Origin: DATDCV01 sp036524155
Lineage (GTDB): Bacteria; Verrucomicrobiota; Verrucomicrobiia; Limisphaerales; UBA8199
Assembly: GCA_036524155.1 (NCBI GenBank)
Contig: DATDCV010000007.1
Span: 1-22,915, forward strand
Length of the DNA: 22,915 bases
Direction: 5' to 3'
How positions within the stretch are numbered: position 1 is the stretch's first letter; every line of letters begins with the position of its first letter. Made by a program: the position numbers and the translations under genes. Positions 21,281-22,915 of this stretch are shown piece after piece. The notes under the pieces were generated by a model. The model saw only the letters and a program-made list of their open reading frames with translations. It was not told the DNA's origin and ran no database searches.

Positions 21281-21665
21281 CCTCTCACAGGCTTCAACGC
21301 TCAGCGCCAGCAAGGCACACTTGTCACCCACCCCCTCTTTCCCGGCGGTATGCGTTCGTTAAACGTGGCGGCCGCGCCGATCGACGGCATGCTGCAGAGG
21401 AGTTTCCGTTTGCCTGGACGCGTGAGGACCCGACCCCATGCTTAGAGTCGATGTCGCTGCATCGGGAAGCTATATTCCCCTCCGTCAGCCCATGAAACCT
21501 GGCTCAGACCAAAGCCAAAATCGGCATGCCGGAAATTTCAGAACCAGCCGCCGCACGAAGTTTTACTGAAAGATATATTTCTTACTGACAAGTAAAAATA
21601 TTGATTGCCAGTGAGAATTGTCCCTTTCAGCGAAGAAGTAGGAATTCTCTGGAAAACCGCCGGTC
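21281..21665. other. Intergenic region between the PKS cluster and surface-protein gene
   Basis: 385 bp between two gene ends. The left half is GC-rich and contains a possible 31-residue ORF (21350-21445), listed separately. The right half is AT-rich, with a loose inverted repeat TTTTACT...AGTAAAA (about 21561-21597) around the near-palindrome GAAAGATATATTTC, and GAGAATT...AATTCTC arms further in. These could act as transcription ends for the minus-strand gene, but none is a classic intrinsic terminator. Confidence 0.4.
21350..21445 (+). other. Possible repeat-derived 31-codon ORF or gene relic
   Basis: ATG at 21350 to TAG at 21443-21445. The peptide (MRSLNVAAAPIDGMLQRSF, then RLPGRVRTRPHA) reads like sequence I associate with recurrent degenerate frames in this lineage, but that is a faint memory. 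No ribosome-binding site is present. It is more likely a dispersed element or relic than a working gene. Confidence 0.15.
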
Positions 21666-22915
21666 TCATCGCGGGCTGACGAGCCGATAAAAACGGCGGT
21701 TGAAATTGGTGTAATCAGCGTCGACCCACGGCAGGAATGAGTTCGTTGACAGGACGTTTGTGAGCGGAAACCAGGAAAAAAGGTCTTCGGAGGCTTGGAG
21801 TTCGTACGTTTGCCAAGGTTCCAACTGCAGCGAAAGCTGAACTGCGGCATTCTGCAAGTGCCCGATCGCCAGTGTGGGGCCAACTACATCCGGCAAGGGT
21901 GTAACGGTGACGAATACGGTGGCGGGGAGAGAATTGGTCTGGCTGTCATACACCCGGAAGCTGAACTGGTCGGGTCCGAAGTAGTTGGTGAGCGGCCAGT
22001 AAACCAAAGACGGAGCTATGCCGGTGAGCCTGCCAAAAGAAGGCCAGTCCACAACGAGAAAGGAAAGCGGGTCACCGTCGATAGCGATGCCGCTCAGCAG
22101 GATCTCCCTGGGCTGGTCCTCAGCGGTAGTGATGGACTGGCTCTGAGCAACCGGCGGTGGGAAGTTGGTGACCACGGAAACCCCCTCAGCGGCGAAAGGG
22201 GAGCCGGCGAAGACTGAGTCGACTGCCTGAACGCTCCAATAATAAGTGCCCTTCGCCAGGTTGAGGAACCGCCAGGAATTCAGGTTGCCACAGTTCCCCG
22301 GTTGCGGGACTCGACGAAAGCCACTGTCGAGGTCGGATTGCGGCGCGACGATCTGAATGCCGCCGGGCTCCGTGCCGACTCGGAGATTGTAAGTCAACAT
22401 CGTGGGATTCATCGATTCCGCGTCCGTGGAAGTTGCCCAGGAGAGGCGAACCCCATCGCGCAGAATCGTCGATGCCAGAGCCGTTGGTGGACTCGGAGGC
22501 GCGTTTGGAGCATTGAAATTGTTGCGGAAGACGCGCGCGCCGAGCAGGAGATCAAGGTCGCCGTCATTGTCGTAATCGCCCCAGGCGGCCGCCTTCCCGC
22601 TGACTCCTGGCAGAGCGCCGCCGAGGTCGGTGAAGGAAGTGCCGGCGTTATTGTGGTAAACGCGCGTGATGGCGCCCGAAGCGAACCCGTTCGTTGTGCC
22701 GGTAATGACCAGGTCGGGAAAACCATCGTTGTCAAAATCACCCCAGGCCGCGCAACCCGAACTCACGCCGGGCAACGCCGCAGGAACCTCGGCAAAAGCG
22801 CCGAGCAGGGCATTGCGGTAGATGCGCGTTAGTGGCACTGAGTTGGTGCCCAGGCCCGCCAACACCAGATCGGGGTATCCGTCTCTGTCGTAATCCGCGA
22901 CGGCCAGCGCGCATT
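21666..22915 (-). CDS. FG-GAP/VCBS repeat surface protein, C-terminal part
   Basis: About 415 residues of a large extracellular protein whose N-terminus lies beyond the right edge. In order: VADYDRDGYPDLVLAGLG at the edge, AAWGDFDNDGFPDLVITG and AAWGDYDNDGDLDLLLGARVF are FG-GAP/VCBS propeller blades with calcium-binding DxDxDG loops. A fibronectin-like segment follows (PPSPPTALASTILRDGVRLS), then SYWSV-type strands with YYWSVQAVDS. Next is a cadherin/Ig-like domain (TTAEDQPREILLSGIAIDGD, YFGPDQFSFRVYD). The last segment (LQLEPWQTYELQASEDLFSW, ending FYRLVSPR) is a C-terminal domain common at the end of verrucomicrobial secreted proteins. It is probably an adhesin-like or polymer-binding protein. 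The frame stays open across the edge, so the visible GTG near 22865 is not its start. Confidence 0.9.
   Translation of the reverse strand, partial: CALAVADYDRDGYPDLVLAGLGTNSVPLTRIYRNALLGAFAEVPAALPGVSSGCAAWGDFDNDGFPDLVITGTTNGFASGAITRVYHNNAGTSFTDLGGALPGVSGKAAAWGDYDNDGDLDLLLGARVFRNNFNAPNAPPSPPTALASTILRDGVRLSWATSTDAESMNPTMLTYNLRVGTEPGGIQIVAPQSDLDSGFRRVPQPGNCGNLNSWRFLNLAKGTYYWSVQAVDSVFAGSPFAAEGVSVVTNFPPPVAQSQSITTAEDQPREILLSGIAIDGDPLSFLVVDWPSFGRLTGIAPSLVYWPLTNYFGPDQFSFRVYDSQTNSLPATVFVTVTPLPDVVGPTLAIGHLQNAAVQLSLQLEPWQTYELQASEDLFSWFPLTNVLSTNSFLPWVDADYTNFNRRFYRLVSPR

Overview
The window looks like a high-GC chromosome segment from Verrucomicrobiota, probably a Limisphaerales/Pedosphaeraceae-like soil or freshwater lineage. 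This is inferred from style, not from a marker gene. The signs are Tat-exported Gfo/Idh/MocA and amidohydrolase proteins, an FG-GAP surface protein with a C-terminus ending in FYRL, start codons mostly without Shine-Dalgarno sites, and many short hairpin and heptamer repeats, some lying inside genes.

Layout. (1) 1-401: N-terminus of a secreted glycoside hydrolase family 2-like protein on the minus strand, then 750 bp of repeat-rich non-coding DNA. (2) 1151-8867, minus strand: a type I restriction-modification operon, read right to left as hsdM (with a fused N-terminal Cro/CI-type HTH), hsdS, a DUF3800 gene, hsdR and a YgjP/DUF45 zinc peptidase. HsdM-HsdS and HsdR-peptidase are joined by ATGA overlaps. 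A 424-bp spacer before hsdR holds four copies of an octamer (TTTATGTC/GACATAAA) and, on the opposite strand, what looks like a compact small-RNA gene with two promoters and an intrinsic terminator. (3) 9364-10185, divergent from hsdM: an unknown protein with two winged-helix-like segments. (4) 10186-11360: structured non-coding DNA, a possible 43-residue ORF, and a divergent pair (an 86-residue conserved-looking protein and a small kinase-like protein) whose 5' ends overlap. (5) 11501-14449, plus strand: Tat-exported oxidoreductase and six-hairpin glycosidase-like protein. (6) 14704-18268, minus strand: a three-gene unit coupled by ATGA overlaps, with a secreted beta-propeller protein and two amidohydrolases. 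A large inverted repeat separates the convergent units 5 and 6. (7) 18474-21280, plus strand: type III polyketide synthase, methyltransferase and FAD-dependent oxidoreductase, a compact phenolic-lipid or pyrone type cluster. (8) 21666-22915, minus strand: C-terminal part of an FG-GAP/fibronectin/cadherin-like surface protein that runs off the right edge.

How the parts work together. The restriction operon seems to carry its own regulator inside HsdM. The hsdM promoter is predicted to give a leaderless mRNA, with one palindrome between the -35 and -10 boxes and a second touching the -35 box. Short mobile repeats have been absorbed in frame into hsdR and into the peptidase N-terminus. Regions 5 and 6 look like periplasmic carbohydrate or aromatic catabolism, but their substrates cannot be read from sequence. 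The strongest candidates for something undescribed are the regulatory/small-RNA spacer inside the restriction operon and the overlapping 86-residue/kinase-like pair.
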